Positions 22,757 through 33,995 are shown, counted from the first letter of the stretch. The stretch is 64,000 nucleotides of DNA from Anadara kagoshimensis (GCA_021292105.1 CM037874.1:12997115-13061114), one strand, 5' to 3'. Made by a program: numbers and translations. The notes: generated from the sequence alone by a model not told the origin.

Positions 22757-22799
22757 ACATCCAGTCATCAGCTTTATTCAGGGAATAACTCGCCAGCAG
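22757..22799 (+). other. Non-coding exon 1 of gene copy 1
   Basis: The leader CACATCCAGTCATCAGC..GCCAGCAG ends at a consensus donor (CAG/GTAAGA at 22799/22800). No ATG lies in it. The start is placed from the TATA box and is approximate. It joins to the acceptor TTCACAG at 24141. Confidence 0.65.
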
Positions 22800-23079
22800 G
22801 TAAGAACAAAATATAACATATAACAATTTCAAATGGATCATTCACCAGAAATTCTCTGAGGTTTCTAAAATCTTTGAATGTATTTGTATCAAAAATGAAA
22901 AAGAATAGTGTGTGAAAAATAAGTTAAGCGAAAAGATAAATAAACGCCCTGGTCACCTAGAAACCATTTTGAGACTAAACAATTTAAAATGTTATTTATT
23001 ACAAATAAAAATTGTTCATGGAAGAGTTTTGCATGTTCATTAAGGCTAAAAATTTAAAAATAAAAGAAACGAAACATAC

Positions 23080-23435
23080 TGATCGATGTCCGAATCACAA
23101 TCCAGAAGCAAAGTAAAATCTTAGGCAAGACAAGTTAGGCTAAACACGTGAACTCCCACAGGGAAGTGAAGCCAAGTGAGTACCTATCGTTTAGCTACTT
23201 ACAACCGCCCCTGTGTATTCAAAATTGATTGAAGGAACATGGAACTATGGGACGTCTTGATATATCCAGAGCAATCCCGGACACAGGTACATTAAACTTA
23301 TCAAAAATAATGTGATGACAGCCATAAAACTTTTTGAGGGCTCTGATAAGCCTAGGCTTCCAATATCCTTAGGTCAACAATTTATAATTTGTAAGCAACT
23401 TGCTTCGTTGTATAATGTTCCCATAGTGATAATTT
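23080..23435 (-). repeat. Retroelement 3' end fragment a (in intron, unit 1)
   Basis: Antisense copy of the end of the reverse-transcriptase element seen intact at 29043-30793: it holds the complement of the AAACTTTTTGAGGGC codons (ALKKF of the RT C-terminus) and the 3' tail ending at GATTCGGA. Frames are broken. The same fragment sits in the intron of every gene copy. Confidence 0.75.
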
Positions 23436-24151
23436 AACAGCACTAGACGACCGTTCGTCAATAGCGCTTGGACCAAAATTGTGAAACCACATTTTAGTTG
23501 TAAAGGATTAAAAAAAGATATACAAAGGACCAAATATATCTAGGGAATACTTTGCCAGAGGAAATATACCTTAGTTTTGAGAATTTTCATATTTTAACTA
23601 GCAGCAAATTTAGAAAAAGTATATTTCTGACAATACATAACTATTGCATACTTTTGAAAATGGTAAGAGGTTGTAACTCTCTTCTGCAATAAAATTATCT
23701 TAAATTTCATTTGGTTGATTTGAACTCGCATCAAAATAAATAATGGAAAAATTGTAAATGAATGAAACAATAAAAAAAATGGAGATGTATTTGATTTATT
23801 ACTTAACCGGTTTTATTTGACAAAGTTTTAGAATCCCATTTTACAATAAGGATTTGTTTTGCAGATCTGCAAATTTTTATCAGACATGCCCAATTAAACA
23901 TTTAAATGGTCTTTATTTACAGTCAGAAAACGATATATCAGTATTTCAAATAATATTTTCATTCCTTGTCACAGTTTCAAAGTTTTCCAGTTTTCCAATA
24001 TACAAGTACAACACAAAAATAGATAAACAAAACAATACAGTGTCTATCAATGTTTTTGTACATCAATATCTTAACATTTCTTCAATATCGCTATATGTGA
24101 GACTTTTCTTATTTAATATTCTCCAGTTTATATGTTCACAGATTAGCCAAA

Positions 24152-24559
24152 ATGAACAGCTTTATCATAGTCATCGCATCAGTGATTGTAGCAGCTACTG
24201 CCACAGGTAAAGGTGGGTGGCTAAACGGTAATAATGGGAATAACTGTGGGAATAATGGATGTAACAATGGTGGATGGAAAAGCGGCAACAATGGCGGATG
24301 GCTGAGCGGAAACAATGGCGGAAATGGCGGATGGAAAAGTGGTAACAACGGTGGATGGTTAAACGGAAACAATGGTGGGAACAATGGTGGAAATGGTGGA
24401 TGGTTAAACGGTAACAACGGTGGAAACAATGGTGGAAATGGCGGATGGAAAAGCGGTAATAATGGCGGATGGTTGAGCGGTAACAACGGTGGAAACAACG
24501 GTGGAAATGGTGGCTGGAAAAGCGGTAACAACGGTGGATGGCTAAACGGACAATATTAA
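24152..24559 (+). CDS. Secreted Gly/Asn/Trp-rich repeat protein, copy 1
   Basis: A 135-residue protein of a family I do not recognise. Residues 1-19 (MNSFIIVIASVIVAATATG) form a signal peptide, with cleavage likely after the ATA/ATG stretch. The mature chain starts KGGWLNGNNGNN, has its only two cysteines in CGNNGC, and then repeats GGWKSGNNGGWLSGNNGGN-like blocks. It has ten Trp at roughly 10-residue spacing, five Lys and no Asp or Glu, so it is basic. It ends GGWLNGQY. The coding exon starts after TTCACAG/ATTAGCCAAAATG. Copy 1 is one codon shorter than the others in the middle (GGNGGWLNG for GGNNGGWLNG). Composition recalls Asn/Gly-repeat segments of mollusc shell-matrix proteins, but no carbonic anhydrase or other domain is present; an adhesive or cationic defence role is equally open. 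Confidence 0.85.
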   Translation: MNSFIIVIASVIVAATATGKGGWLNGNNGNNCGNNGCNNGGWKSGNNGGWLSGNNGGNGGWKSGNNGGWLNGNNGGNNGGNGGWLNGNNGGNNGGNGGWKSGNNGGWLSGNNGGNNGGNGGWKSGNNGGWLNGQY

Positions 24560-24889
24560 TAGAATTGTAAGCTATGCATGGTATATTAAATCTAAAAAGT
24601 AAAACATTTTTGAATCTACGATTGTCTATATCTGGTGTAAGTTTAAGGTCTTGAAATTTAAAAAAAAATATCTTTAGGAGTATAGAACATGATTATTTTT
24701 GCGATTACCCGAAAGGGTTTTCCTTTAAATAATATTTACTTCCTATATAATTAATATGTAGTAATCTTTCCTTGTTTTTTTTTTATTACCTTGTTGTATT
24801 ATGTTCTTACATTTTTGGAACTGTGTTTCTAGAACCGCTGTCATTTCCATGTATAGATACATGTTTACATTCACGTAACGTATATGCAA

Positions 24890-25065
24890 ATCATTTGCTG
24901 TATTACTCAATACGTGTTTCTATCAATTTAATTTTTCGTCTCTGTATTACTCAATACGTGTTTCTATCAATTTAATTTTCGTCTCTGTATTACTCAATAC
25001 GTGTTTCTATCAATTTAATTTTTCGTCTCTGTATTACTCAATACGTGTTTCTATCAATTACTTAA
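24890..25065. repeat. 44-bp tandem repeat downstream of copy 1
   Basis: CTCTGTATTACTCAATACGT then GTTTCTATCAATTTAATTTT recurs about four times. Units 2-5 have a single copy, so the expansion is specific to unit 1. Confidence 0.85.
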
Positions 25066-25570
25066 CTTATATCTGCTATATTATATATTTTCAGACAAAA
25101 AGAATTGTACTCGGACATATCCCTACGTACCAGTATTTTACCTGTTCTGTTTATTTTAATTTATTAGTATTATTGTAATAGCCTGTATCTCAATTAAAGA
25201 CTGCATATGAAAAATGGAAATTATTTTATTTTTTATTGATCAAAATACAATCTTCATCACTCCAAAATATATTTTGACCATATACAAAACAAGATTGAAA
25301 TTTCTATTCTGTTTAAACACTATTCAGTATATTTTATAAAAACCGTTACATTTCTATTTTAGTACATTTTCAATTTATACAATTAAATATATGATAAGGC
25401 ACAACTCTGCTTTGCAATAAAGAATATAATCGGTGATAATGCTATACCTATTTCAGATATCCGGCTCATGATAACAATCACAAATCTTCTATGGCCATGC
25501 ATTTATGTTCATACGTTGAACATTAATACTAATTCTGCGTATCGACAATATCAATCAAATATAAATAATC

Positions 25571-25896
25571 TATGTCCGAATCACAATCCAGAAGCAAAAT
25601 AAAAACTTTGGAACTGACAAGTCAAGTTAGACACGTGAACTTCCACCAGGGAAGTGAGGCCGGGTACTATATACACCCGCCACGTGTGTAATCAAAATTG
25701 TGTAAAAGGAACATGGAACTATGGAACGTCAAATACATCAAGGGCAATCCTAAACACATTGACATCAATTTGATCAACAATACTTTTATGACGGCCATAA
25801 AACTTTTTGAGGGCCTTAATAAGCTTAGGCTTTTAATATCTCTAAGTAAACAATTTATCTACAAGCAGCCTGCTTCGTTGTAGAAAGTCCCCAATA
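25571..25896 (-). repeat. Retroelement 3' end fragment b (unit 1)
   Basis: A second antisense copy of the RT element's end, about 1 kb after the gene. It includes the tail (GATTCGGAYAT side at 25571), CTTCCACCAGGGAAGTGAGG, and the complement of the C-terminal RT codons ending near GCAGCCTGCTTCGTTGTAG. Much like fragment a but from a separate insertion. Confidence 0.75.
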
Positions 25897-26489
25897 TTAA
25901 CATATTCCTTTTGCAACACGGTGGTGGAATCTGTGAAAGATGTGGATTTTGCTTCCCGTTTTATGCATCCATTTTACTAGACAACAAAGTGTATCACGTT
26001 GTTTGCTGTTGTTCTACATTGTGGAATTAAACTGATATCAGTCTTCAAGGAATTGTCGACATAAGCCTTCTTTTGAATCTCTATGTTGGGATCAAAAATA
26101 TTCATTGAGAATCGAGTTCAAAACCTTATAATTTGACTCTATTAATCTTTACATACATTTATTTATAATAGATCTATGATGGTTTAGACCGAATGGGTTA
26201 TATTTACAATCCGTCGCTTACAACTAACACATTTTTGAAATGTGATTAATTCATTCACGTTTTTCGTGGAAATTCCTTGTGAATACCGAACAGGTTTTAA
26301 TTGGATCAAACTGGGTTAGCTTCGCCCATCCGTTTTAAAAAAAGACAACATCAGATAAACCCGTCAAGGTTTTATTTTAAATATTTGTGTTTTAATTACA
26401 ATTCATCTTTATATTTACACTACAATTATTAAATTGAGTAATTAAAACGTTTAGCGTTAATGTTTTTTTTTACATTTCGCTTCTTGGTA

Positions 26490-27344
26490 TAGCTCGTCAA
26501 GTTTGACCCTGCCGCTTGACCTTTAATTTAAATATCTATCAGGAATGATCGATTATGAAGAACAGGGTATACTTGATTAAAAATAAGCGTTTGCTTTTGA
26601 AATCTTTTTTCAAAGGCACGGAAATATACTGTCTTTTTTTAAATTCACGGTTTATATATAAAATGAATTGAGAAAAATATAACTAAATACGTTTATCGAA
26701 CACGTTTAAATAAGAAACAAAACGATTCATGGGTTTATTTTTGCATCCATGTTCTAAGTCAACAGCCACGGTGGCCGTGCGTGTTAAACTAGTATGTTGT
26801 CCGAGGTGACATAATTGTTAAGTTGGCTACTGGGTCAACGGTTCGAACCTTGCTAAATCTGATTTTTTTTCTTCCCATTTTTTTGTAATTTACTTGATTT
26901 TCTTTTGACTCTTTCACGCGCGAAAAATCCGTGCATCATTCTCTCTTTTTCAGTTCAGTATAAAATTCTAATGATTAGAAACATGACCGACAGAATACGC
27001 AAGTAAATATCTAAATGAAATATATATTCAATTAAATAAAACCCCAAATTTTCCATTTATAAAATACAAAGTGCATAAAACGTGAAAATTACAAGTACTG
27101 TATTAAATAAAATAAATAATAAAAAAACAAACGGCGCTAGCGTGTGCTCCGAACCCTGAGCGGTCGGAATATAAATTTGGAGACAATATACCTTAACCAC
27201 ATGACCATTGTGGTATAGGTTATTTAATACATCTGTCTACTGTCGTTGGCGACATTTTTATAGATACCCTTATATTTATAATCGATCGTTCCTGATAAAT
27301 ATTCAAATTAAAGGTCAAGCGGCAGGGTCGAACTTGACAAGCTA
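26490..27344. mobile_element. 855-bp TA-flanked MITE, unit 1 only
   Basis: Long inverted ends of about 60 bp begin TAGCTCGTCAAGTTTGACCC and end AACTTGACAAGCTA, with TA on each side. Units 2-5 have the empty site CTTGGTACGATGG, which proves both ends. Inside are a plus-strand B-box-like GGTTCGAACC at about 26835 and a minus-strand tRNA-like segment (27130-27215: A box TGGTCATGTGGTTAAGG, B box GGGTTCGGAGC). No transposase. Confidence 0.85.
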
Positions 27345-28044
27345 TACGATGATTGTTTACAATCCGCGACTTGACACGTCACGATAATTGTGTTGTTGCC
27401 GGCGATACAAAACCATGACGTCAGAAAACGAAATGGCGAATGTCAAGCTTTCGTTCTATCACAGGATAGACCGAATCACTTGTCAAATTGTTTATTACAG
27501 AGAATTTGATTTGGATTGTAAATATAATAAAATAAATGTTAATAAAAATGTAATACGGTTTATATATTATTATATGGATTTTTTAGCATTCTATGTTTAT
27601 ACAATAGCACAAAGTCTTCATTTTTTGACATTTTTGTCATATACTATTTTTGTATCAAACAATGTAATCATTTTGCTATTACATAGTATATAGATCATGA
27701 ACATATCCTTTGGGTATTTTTTCAACATCTTGAAAAAATATTGGTTTCACAATTTTAGTCAAAGCACTACTGATGAAAAATTGTATTCCGAAACGATCGT
27801 CTAGTACTGTAAAATTAAAACTGGTATGTGATATAGTCAGAATTAAGGATTGCATGATGTTTTATCGGAAACAAAAACGATGTGGTTCTTTTCAGCATTT
27901 TATTCAAAACATCAAAGTCAATTCTTCATTATGACCTCATTTCTGATAGAAACTGAAACTAAAGCTCATCTTTTTAGTAAAAGAAATTTAAAATCAAATT
28001 GGATCAATGATGTTTATCCAAGTACACAATCACAATAAAAACAA

Positions 28045-28445
28045 ACATACCAATCTATGTACAAACCACAATCACAAAGCAGAGTAAAAACTTTGAAGCT
28101 ACCAAATTAGTTTAAACAAGTGTAATTCCACCAGACAGGTGCTCCAAAAGTGTAATAGCCTCATGTTTAGTTATACAATCGTTAGGTGTGTAATAAAAAT
28201 TGGCAATGACAGAAACATTAAACTGGGGTTATGCTCATACTCATCAACAACATTGCGATGACGGAAATAAAACTTTTTGAGAAACTTGATAAACGGATGT
28301 CTGTAATATTCTTGCATCAACAATTTTTGTAGGCAATCTGCTTTGTTGTATAAAATGTTTCGTTGTGTCAGCATATAAGGTATTAATTGTGAAACAGATA
28401 CACCATAAGCAGGAGAAGAAGGTGTATTGCTTCATAGAAAAGGAA
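28045..28445 (-). repeat. Retroelement 3' end fragment c (unit 1)
   Basis: Antisense and reaching further 5' than a and b: the minus strand encodes broken pieces matching the RT region SNTPASPAYGV through the QQSRLPT segment to the KKFYFRHHN segment. Present in every unit. Confidence 0.72.
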
Positions 28446-28689
28446 AGTTGACAATAGAAAAAATTAAGCCATCATGTTTTTGATACCGCTTCAAATGAAG
28501 CCTTTCGTTGGCGTCGTTATTGAGATATAATTAGGAATTTACGTTTTTTTTCAATCGTTCATTATGGTATGAACTGTTCACGCAGACTAGGGCAAATCAC
28601 ATTATTTGCGAAGCAGTTTATGGATGATTTACCCCAAGCTGCTTAATCAGTTAATACTTTGATGAACAAACGTCAATCCTTATATGTAC

Positions 28690-29042
28690 AATCACGTAAT
28701 TGTTCCTTTAGGGAATAATGATTTTCAGAGAATACAACGAACAGAAGAGATCAAAGTTGAAATATCCATTGAAACAATTTGTGGAGTTTGCGAATTATTT
28801 TGTTTCATGTGCTGTGACGGAACTATTTACACTTTAACAGCACCATACTCTTCATCCCTGTTGTTGACAGTCTTCTACAAGCTCTTGATACTTGCTTTTC
28901 TTTCTCTCATATGCTTCTTCTATCCTATCTTCCAAAGGTACAGTCAATCCTACCAAATTTACCTGCTTTGTAGATCTAGACCAAATGACAACATCTGGAC
29001 GCATAGATGTCTGCAATATATCTGATGGAAATTCCATTCTTT
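28690..29042 (-). pseudogene. Non-LTR retroelement C-terminal fragment (unit 1, downstream half)
   Basis: The minus strand encodes DILQTSMRPDVVIWSRSTKQ then LTVPLEDRIEEAYERKKSKY, a stretch I associate with the C-terminal end of non-LTR retrotransposon polyproteins. It is separated from its other half (30794-31170) by the younger retroelement insertion. Confidence 0.65.
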
Positions 29043-29047
29043 TATTC

Positions 29048-30595
29048 GGTAAGCCAAGATACAAATATCTGGTGCTGAACAGGGATTCTGGTTATTTTGT
29101 CAAGCACCATACGGATTCCAAACAAAAATATACTGAAGATACCATCAACAAAATGTTGGAGTTTTTGATATATAACATACAGTTGACTCTCGTTATCTCG
29201 AACTCGACGGGGAAATGCAAAAAGTTCGACTTATCCGGAGTTCGAGATAACCGATGTTAAAAACGACAACAAAAGGGAAGTAACTCGTACACGCCTACCG
29301 GAAGTCGTTTCCGGTTTTATCTTATCAAACTGTATATTGCCGTTTTGTATTCAAACATGATATACAAAAACTGCATTATTTATTATTTGTATTTATAATT
29401 GAGAATGTAGTATATAAAAAAAATCGGGAGATTATCTGTTACTTGTTATTAGCCGACAAATAGTGGAGTCCGCTTTAGTCTCCATACCATTTTCGCTTTG
29501 TGTACTTTAATCACCCCAAGCTTCCGGTTGTATTGAGTAATGTTCACATCACACGCTTTCGGAAGCCATGTTCAGCTTGGCAGTAATTATAAAATATGCT
29601 AATCTCCTTGATGGTTTAATTGCTTATGCAAGGGATAATAATCAAGGGCTTAAGAAAATTGGAGGTCAGTGCAATGTTGTAATTTTAAAATCAACACGAG
29701 GCCGACAGTCAAATATTTTATTTATGTCGGAATGTGTTTTTTCTACCAAAAAATCTGTAGGCGCTGACAAATTTGATTTCTCAAAATTTTTTGTTCGAGT
29801 TAACAAATTAATTTTCCTAAATTTTTTGTTGGAGTTAACGAGTTTTAATTTTCCTAGGATTTTCATTCAAGGGGACGAACATATTGTTCGACATAGCCGA
29901 TAATTCGAGATATCCGAGTTCGAGATAACCGGAGTGATTATAGTGTATTTGTTGTGTTTGGTAATATAGTTTTTCAGCAAACAATCGGTATAACAATGGG
30001 TACAAACTGTGCACCATTGCTTGCTGATTTGTTTCTTTATTCTTACGAAGCAGAATTTATGCAGAACCTTGTTAAATCTGGAGAGAAAACTGTCGCCAAA
30101 TCATTCAACTCAACATACAGATATATAGATGACGTTCTGTCTCTTAACGATCCTACATTTGGAGACTATGTAAATATCATCTATCCTAGTGAGCTTGAAA
30201 TAAAAGACACGACTGATTCCTCAAGTTCTGCTTCATATTTAGACTTATACCTGAATTATTACGCACACGAAAGGCTACATTTGAAACTTTATGACAAACG
30301 TCATGACTTCAATTTTTCTATTGTCAACTTTCCTTTTTTATGCAGCAATACACCTGCTTCTCCTGCTTATGGTGTATTTGTTTCCCAATTTATACGCTAT
30401 GGTAGAGCTTCTTCCCACTACGGGGACTTTGTACAACGAAGTAGGCTGCTTGCAAATAAATTGTTGACTCAGGGATATTGCAAGCCTAGGCTAATCAAGG
30501 CCCTCAAAAAGTTTTATGGCCGTCATCAGAGTATTGTTGATAAGGTTGATGTCTCTGTGTCCAGGATTGCCTTGGATATATTTGACGTCTCATAG
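29048..30595 (+). pseudogene. Reverse transcriptase (YIDD), interrupted by a MITE
   Basis: Codons 29048-29179 (from GKPRYKYLVLNRDSGYF to MLEFLIYNI) and 29948-30595 (FVVFGNIVFQQ onward to the stop at 30593) are in one frame once the TA-flanked insert 29180-29947 is ignored. The second part holds MGTNCAPLLADLFLYSYEAE, the catalytic YRYIDDVLS (first Asp at about 30128), a SASYLDLYL segment and a C-terminus GYCKPRLIKALKKFYGRH. Palm and thumb are present; the N-terminal part is lost. No GIY-YIG or other endonuclease domain follows. Confidence 0.8.
29180..29945. mobile_element. 766-bp mariner/pogo-like MITE in the RT gene
   Basis: The left end is CAGTTGACTCTCGTTATCTC and the right end, read as complement, is CACTATAATCACTCCGGTTA then TCTCGAACTCG; both carry GTTATCTCGAACTCG. 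TA flanks both sides (29178-29179 and 29946-29947). A short frame at 29568-29903 inside it has no recognisable domain. Confidence 0.85.
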
Positions 30596-30793
30596 TTCCA
30601 TGTTCCTTTCACACAATTTTGATTACACACGTGGCGGGTGTAGCTAGCTAAACAGGAGGTGCTTACCCTTCCGGAGCACCCGGCCTCACTTCCCTGGTGG
30701 AAGTTCACGTGTCTAACCTAACTTGTCAGTTCCAAAGTTTTTACTTTGCTTCTGGATTGTGATTCGGAAATGGATTAGTATGTTTGTTTTTGA

Positions 30794-31170
30794 TTAATGT
30801 CAACTTTCATCTTTCAATCTCCTGCTGTTGCCAAGATACCATTTCCTTTGACTTTTTTCTTAGGTATGATTCCACCTTTGACAAAGTTCACAAAAACGGG
30901 TCTCTTTCACCATCCTGTGCTTTTTCTTCCTTTCTCTATCCATACTATCTGCCATAACCTCTAACACCTTGTCGTGCCTCCATGTATAACGACCGTCTGA
31001 CAAGGAAACTTGGCATGATGACAAAGCATGTTCCAAATAGGCTGGCTTTTCACACCATGTTCAATTTAGATCCTCGTTGATGCCCCAAACACACAAATTG
31101 GTCGGACTGGGTAGAACATCATACACAGACTTCAGTAGGAACCTTAATCTACTCTCCTCTATTGACCAGA
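30794..31170 (-). pseudogene. Non-LTR retroelement C-terminal fragment (unit 1, upstream half)
   Basis: Continues the fragment at 28690-29042. The minus strand encodes broken versions of VYDVLPSPTNLCVWGI, the zinc-knuckle-like C-x2-C-x7-H-x4-C region and GRYTWRHDKVLEV. Position 31149-31153 (CTACT) is the empty site for the hAT-like MITE present in units 3-5. Confidence 0.65.
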
Positions 31171-31984
31171 TTTAAATATTTATCATGAACGAGTTCATTT
31201 ATATATAGGAAACGCACGTGTTTATTTCGTCTTCATAATGAATAACACCAAACACGATCCTAATACTACCTATGTATTGGGTGGATATTCCTAATGAATG
31301 GTCAATGTTTGTTTGCCTATATATATGAATTCCTTCAGATTTTATTTGGACTTACTTTGGGCATATATGTTTGTTGTTTTTTGTATTCAAGAGAGACAAA
31401 CCTTGGCAAAAGTGTTTTCATTTTCTGTCCTGCGAAATAAAATTGTACATTTTAAGAATTAATAGAACTAATTATTTAAATAATTGTTAGACTATACGTA
31501 AATGTCTCCAATTCCGAACGAAGGTTCTAATTCCGAATATTCATGCTCTTACTTCTTATCAGGGGATATGTTTTAATTTTTTTTAATAGCAACTGTCGAC
31601 AATCCTTTTTTACGATTTCATTTTGTCCGGTTTTTTGTTATATCAATGGTACGGGTAGCTCATCTGTTTATTCAGTTCATAGGAAACACATGCCAGAATG
31701 GAAGTGCCTCAAACAATTTGTGCATTTAATGTACTCATGGTTGAATTCCGCACACCTTAACAATAACTGACTTGATTTAAACCTTAATATTGTTATCTTA
31801 GTAAAGAATATCTTTGCCTCGTAAGATCTGCTCTGTCCTGTCGTTTTTCTTTTTCAATTCATATTTTTTGTCTCTTCCTTGTCTCTGGGCTGTTTTAAAT
31901 TTATAGCATATTTTAGACTTCTGCTCTCTAGAACTTCTCATGTACCACTTTTGCTCGCTACTATGGTCTCTTTAGCTGAGTAGT

Positions 31985-32195
31985 ATAGACGTCCCATACT
32001 TCCATGTTCCATTCACATAATTTGGATTACATACGTGGCTGGTGTAACTAGCTAAACATGAGGTGTTCATCCTTACGGAGCACTCGGCCTCACTTCCCTG
32101 GTGGCAGTTCACGTGTCCAACCTGGCTTGTCAGTTCGAAAGTTTTTACTTTATTTCCGGATTGTGTTTCGAACATGGATAAGTATGTTTTGATGA
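31985..32195 (+). repeat. Retroelement tail fragment d (unit 2)
   Basis: Sense copy of the retroelement 3' tail (CCATGTTCCATTCACATAAT.. CACTTCCCTGGTGGCAG ..GGATAAGTATGTTTTGATGA). It is absent at the matching place in unit 1 (21734), which gives the empty site. Very strong 5' truncation. Confidence 0.7.
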
Positions 32196-32720
32196 TGAAT
32201 CTTGTCTTTAGTGGTCACAGTCCCTTTCCCCTCCTAAGTTCGAATCACACTCGAGTCAGATTTTAGTGTGTCAGTTCGCTTTCCGAAAGCTTAGTGGTAA
32301 TCCAGTTTCCGCCATAATCTTTGAACTCACGACCCCGACATAGGCGATTCACTTTGGAATTATTTTCCTTTATGCTTTTGACTTTTGAATAACTTAATGG
32401 CGTTATGGTATCACCACTTGCCATTGGCAGACATGTAACTGTCTGTGGGTTCCAGGAGGAAATCTGCAATTGTGGTTTAAATCCATGTCTACCGCTTATG
32501 TTTCTTCTGAAACAGTACATTAAACTACAGAATATCATTTTGTTATTGTATCCTGTGCGCGGTCGATTTTAAAATTGATGTAGTAAGCTCATCTTAACCA
32601 TGATATCTCTCTTTGATGTAGTTTATTAACATTAATATTTTTATTTTATTGAATCAAACATAATACCAATTATCTTCACCAATAAACAGTTTAAAAAAGG
32701 GAGAAAATTACCAAATAGAC

Positions 32721-33196
32721 TTTGGCAAAATCATCAAATTAAGATACGAACGGTTTGTCACATAGTTTTAATGCGGTTAATCGGTTTATAAAAATCATGG
32801 TTTATTGGCACTAAAATCAGAAAAAAATTATGTAATAAAAATACAAAATTTTAGAAATCAAATAAAACAAAAAGTGTGCAATTTTGTGTTTGTATACTTT
32901 TACATTAATATGTGCCTCGTATTAATGATGATTGACCTTTATATGTATATTCTTTTAATATCCAAGAATAATTTTGCAAAATCATCAAATTAAGACACGA
33001 ACGATTCGTCACACAGTTTAAATGCGGTTAATCGGTTTATAAAAATCATGGTTTATTGGCACTAAAATCAGAAAAAAAGTTAGAAATAAAGATAAAACAA
33101 AAAAAGTGCAAATTTTTTGTTTGTACACTTTTACATTAATATGTGCCTCGTATTAATGATGATTGACCTTTATATGTTCTTTTAATATCCAAGAAA
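32721..33196. repeat. Tandem duplication of the upstream region of copy 2
   Basis: A block of about 250 bp from GGCAAAATCATCAAATTAAG to CCTTTATATGT..CCAAGAA occurs twice in a row (first copy 32721-32970, second 32972-33196). Units 1, 3, 4 and 5 have one copy. It lies immediately before the TATA box of copy 2. Confidence 0.82.
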
Positions 33197-33288
33197 TTAT
33201 AAACGTAATAAAATAAATAATCTAATTCTTGGTAATTAAACCGTCTTAATCATTTATTAATATTAAATGCACTTCCGCCCGGTATTAG

Positions 33289-33297
33289 TATAAAAGG
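33289..33297 (+). promoter_or_regulatory. TATA box of gene copy 2
   Basis: TATAAAAGG, at the same spacing to the exon 1 donor (33361/33362) as in copy 1. Confidence 0.75.
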
Positions 33298-33318
33298 ACA
33301 CAAAATATTTCACAAATC

Positions 33319-33361
33319 ACATCCAGTCATCAGCTTTATTCAGGGAATAACTCGCCAGCAG
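33319..33361 (+). other. Non-coding exon 1 of gene copy 2
   Basis: The leader ends in GCCAGCAG/GTAAGA; intron 33362-34702, with acceptor TTCACAG. Confidence 0.63.
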
Positions 33362-33639
33362 GTAAGAACAAATATAACATATAGCAATTTCAAATGGATC
33401 ATTCATCAGAAATTCTTTGAGGTTTCTAAAATCTTTGAATGTATTTGTATCAAAAATGAAAAAGAATAGTGTGTGAAAAATAAGTTAAGCGAAAAGATAA
33501 GTAAACGCCCTGGTCACCTAGAAACCATTTTGAGACTAAACAATTTAAAATGTTATTTATTACAAATAAAATTTGTTCATGGAAGAGTTTTGCATGTTCA
33601 TTAAGGCTAAAAATTTAAAAATAAAAGAAACGAAACATA

Positions 33640-33995
33640 CTGATCGATGTCCGAATCACAATCCAGAAGCAAAGTAAAATCTTAGACAAGACAAGTTAGG
33701 CTAAACACGTAAACTCCCACATGGAAGTGAAGCCAAGTGAGTACCTATCGTTTAGCTACTTAAACCCGCCCCTGTGTATTCAAAATTGATTGAAGGAACA
33801 TGGAACTATGGGACGTCTTAATATATCCAGAGCAATCCCGGACACAGGTACATTAAACTTATCAAAAATACTGTGATGACAGCCATAAAACTTTTTGAGG
33901 GCTCTGATAAGCCTAGGTTTCCAATATCCTTAGGTCAACACTTTATAACTTGTAAGCAACTTGCTTCGTTGTATAATGTTCCCATAGTGATAATT
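33640..33995 (-). repeat. Retroelement fragment a (unit 2 intron)
   Basis: Same antisense RT-tail fragment and breakpoints as in unit 1, so it was present before the units duplicated. Confidence 0.72.

Larger units (their letters stand above)
29043..30793 (+). mobile_element. 5'-truncated retroelement inserted in unit 1
   Basis: Comparison with units 2-5, where CCATTCTTCCA runs on into ATGTCAACTTTCATC, shows this ~1.75 kb block is an insertion. It encodes a reverse transcriptase interrupted by a mariner-like MITE (29180-29945) and ends with the 3' tail (CCGGAGCACCCGGCCTCACT..GATTCGGAAATGGATTAGTA) whose copies make fragments a-d of the array. It is probably a Penelope-like or other non-LTR family; the class is uncertain. 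Confidence 0.75.
21700..31951 (+). repeat. Tandem array unit 1 (10.25 kb)
   Basis: Delimited by the anchor TGCTCGCTACTATGGTCTC. It contains gene copy 1 (24152-24559). It is longer than the other units because of two unit-specific insertions: a TA-flanked MITE (26490-27344) and a retroelement with a nested mariner element (about 29043-30793). It lacks the RT-tail piece found near the start of later units: GTAGTATA runs directly into AAACTTGTACTTAG at 21734. Confidence 0.85.

Noticed and set aside
24136..24531. Antisense Pro/Leu/Phe-rich frame (PLFPPLFPPF type) opposite each gene copy
   Set aside because: It is the mirror of GGN/AAY codons on the sense strand. The sense frame has the signal peptide, splice site and TATA box.
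25698..25883. Repeated small plus-strand frame (NMELWNVKYI type) after each gene
   Set aside because: It is the antisense of the retroelement RT C-terminus (fragment b), not a gene.
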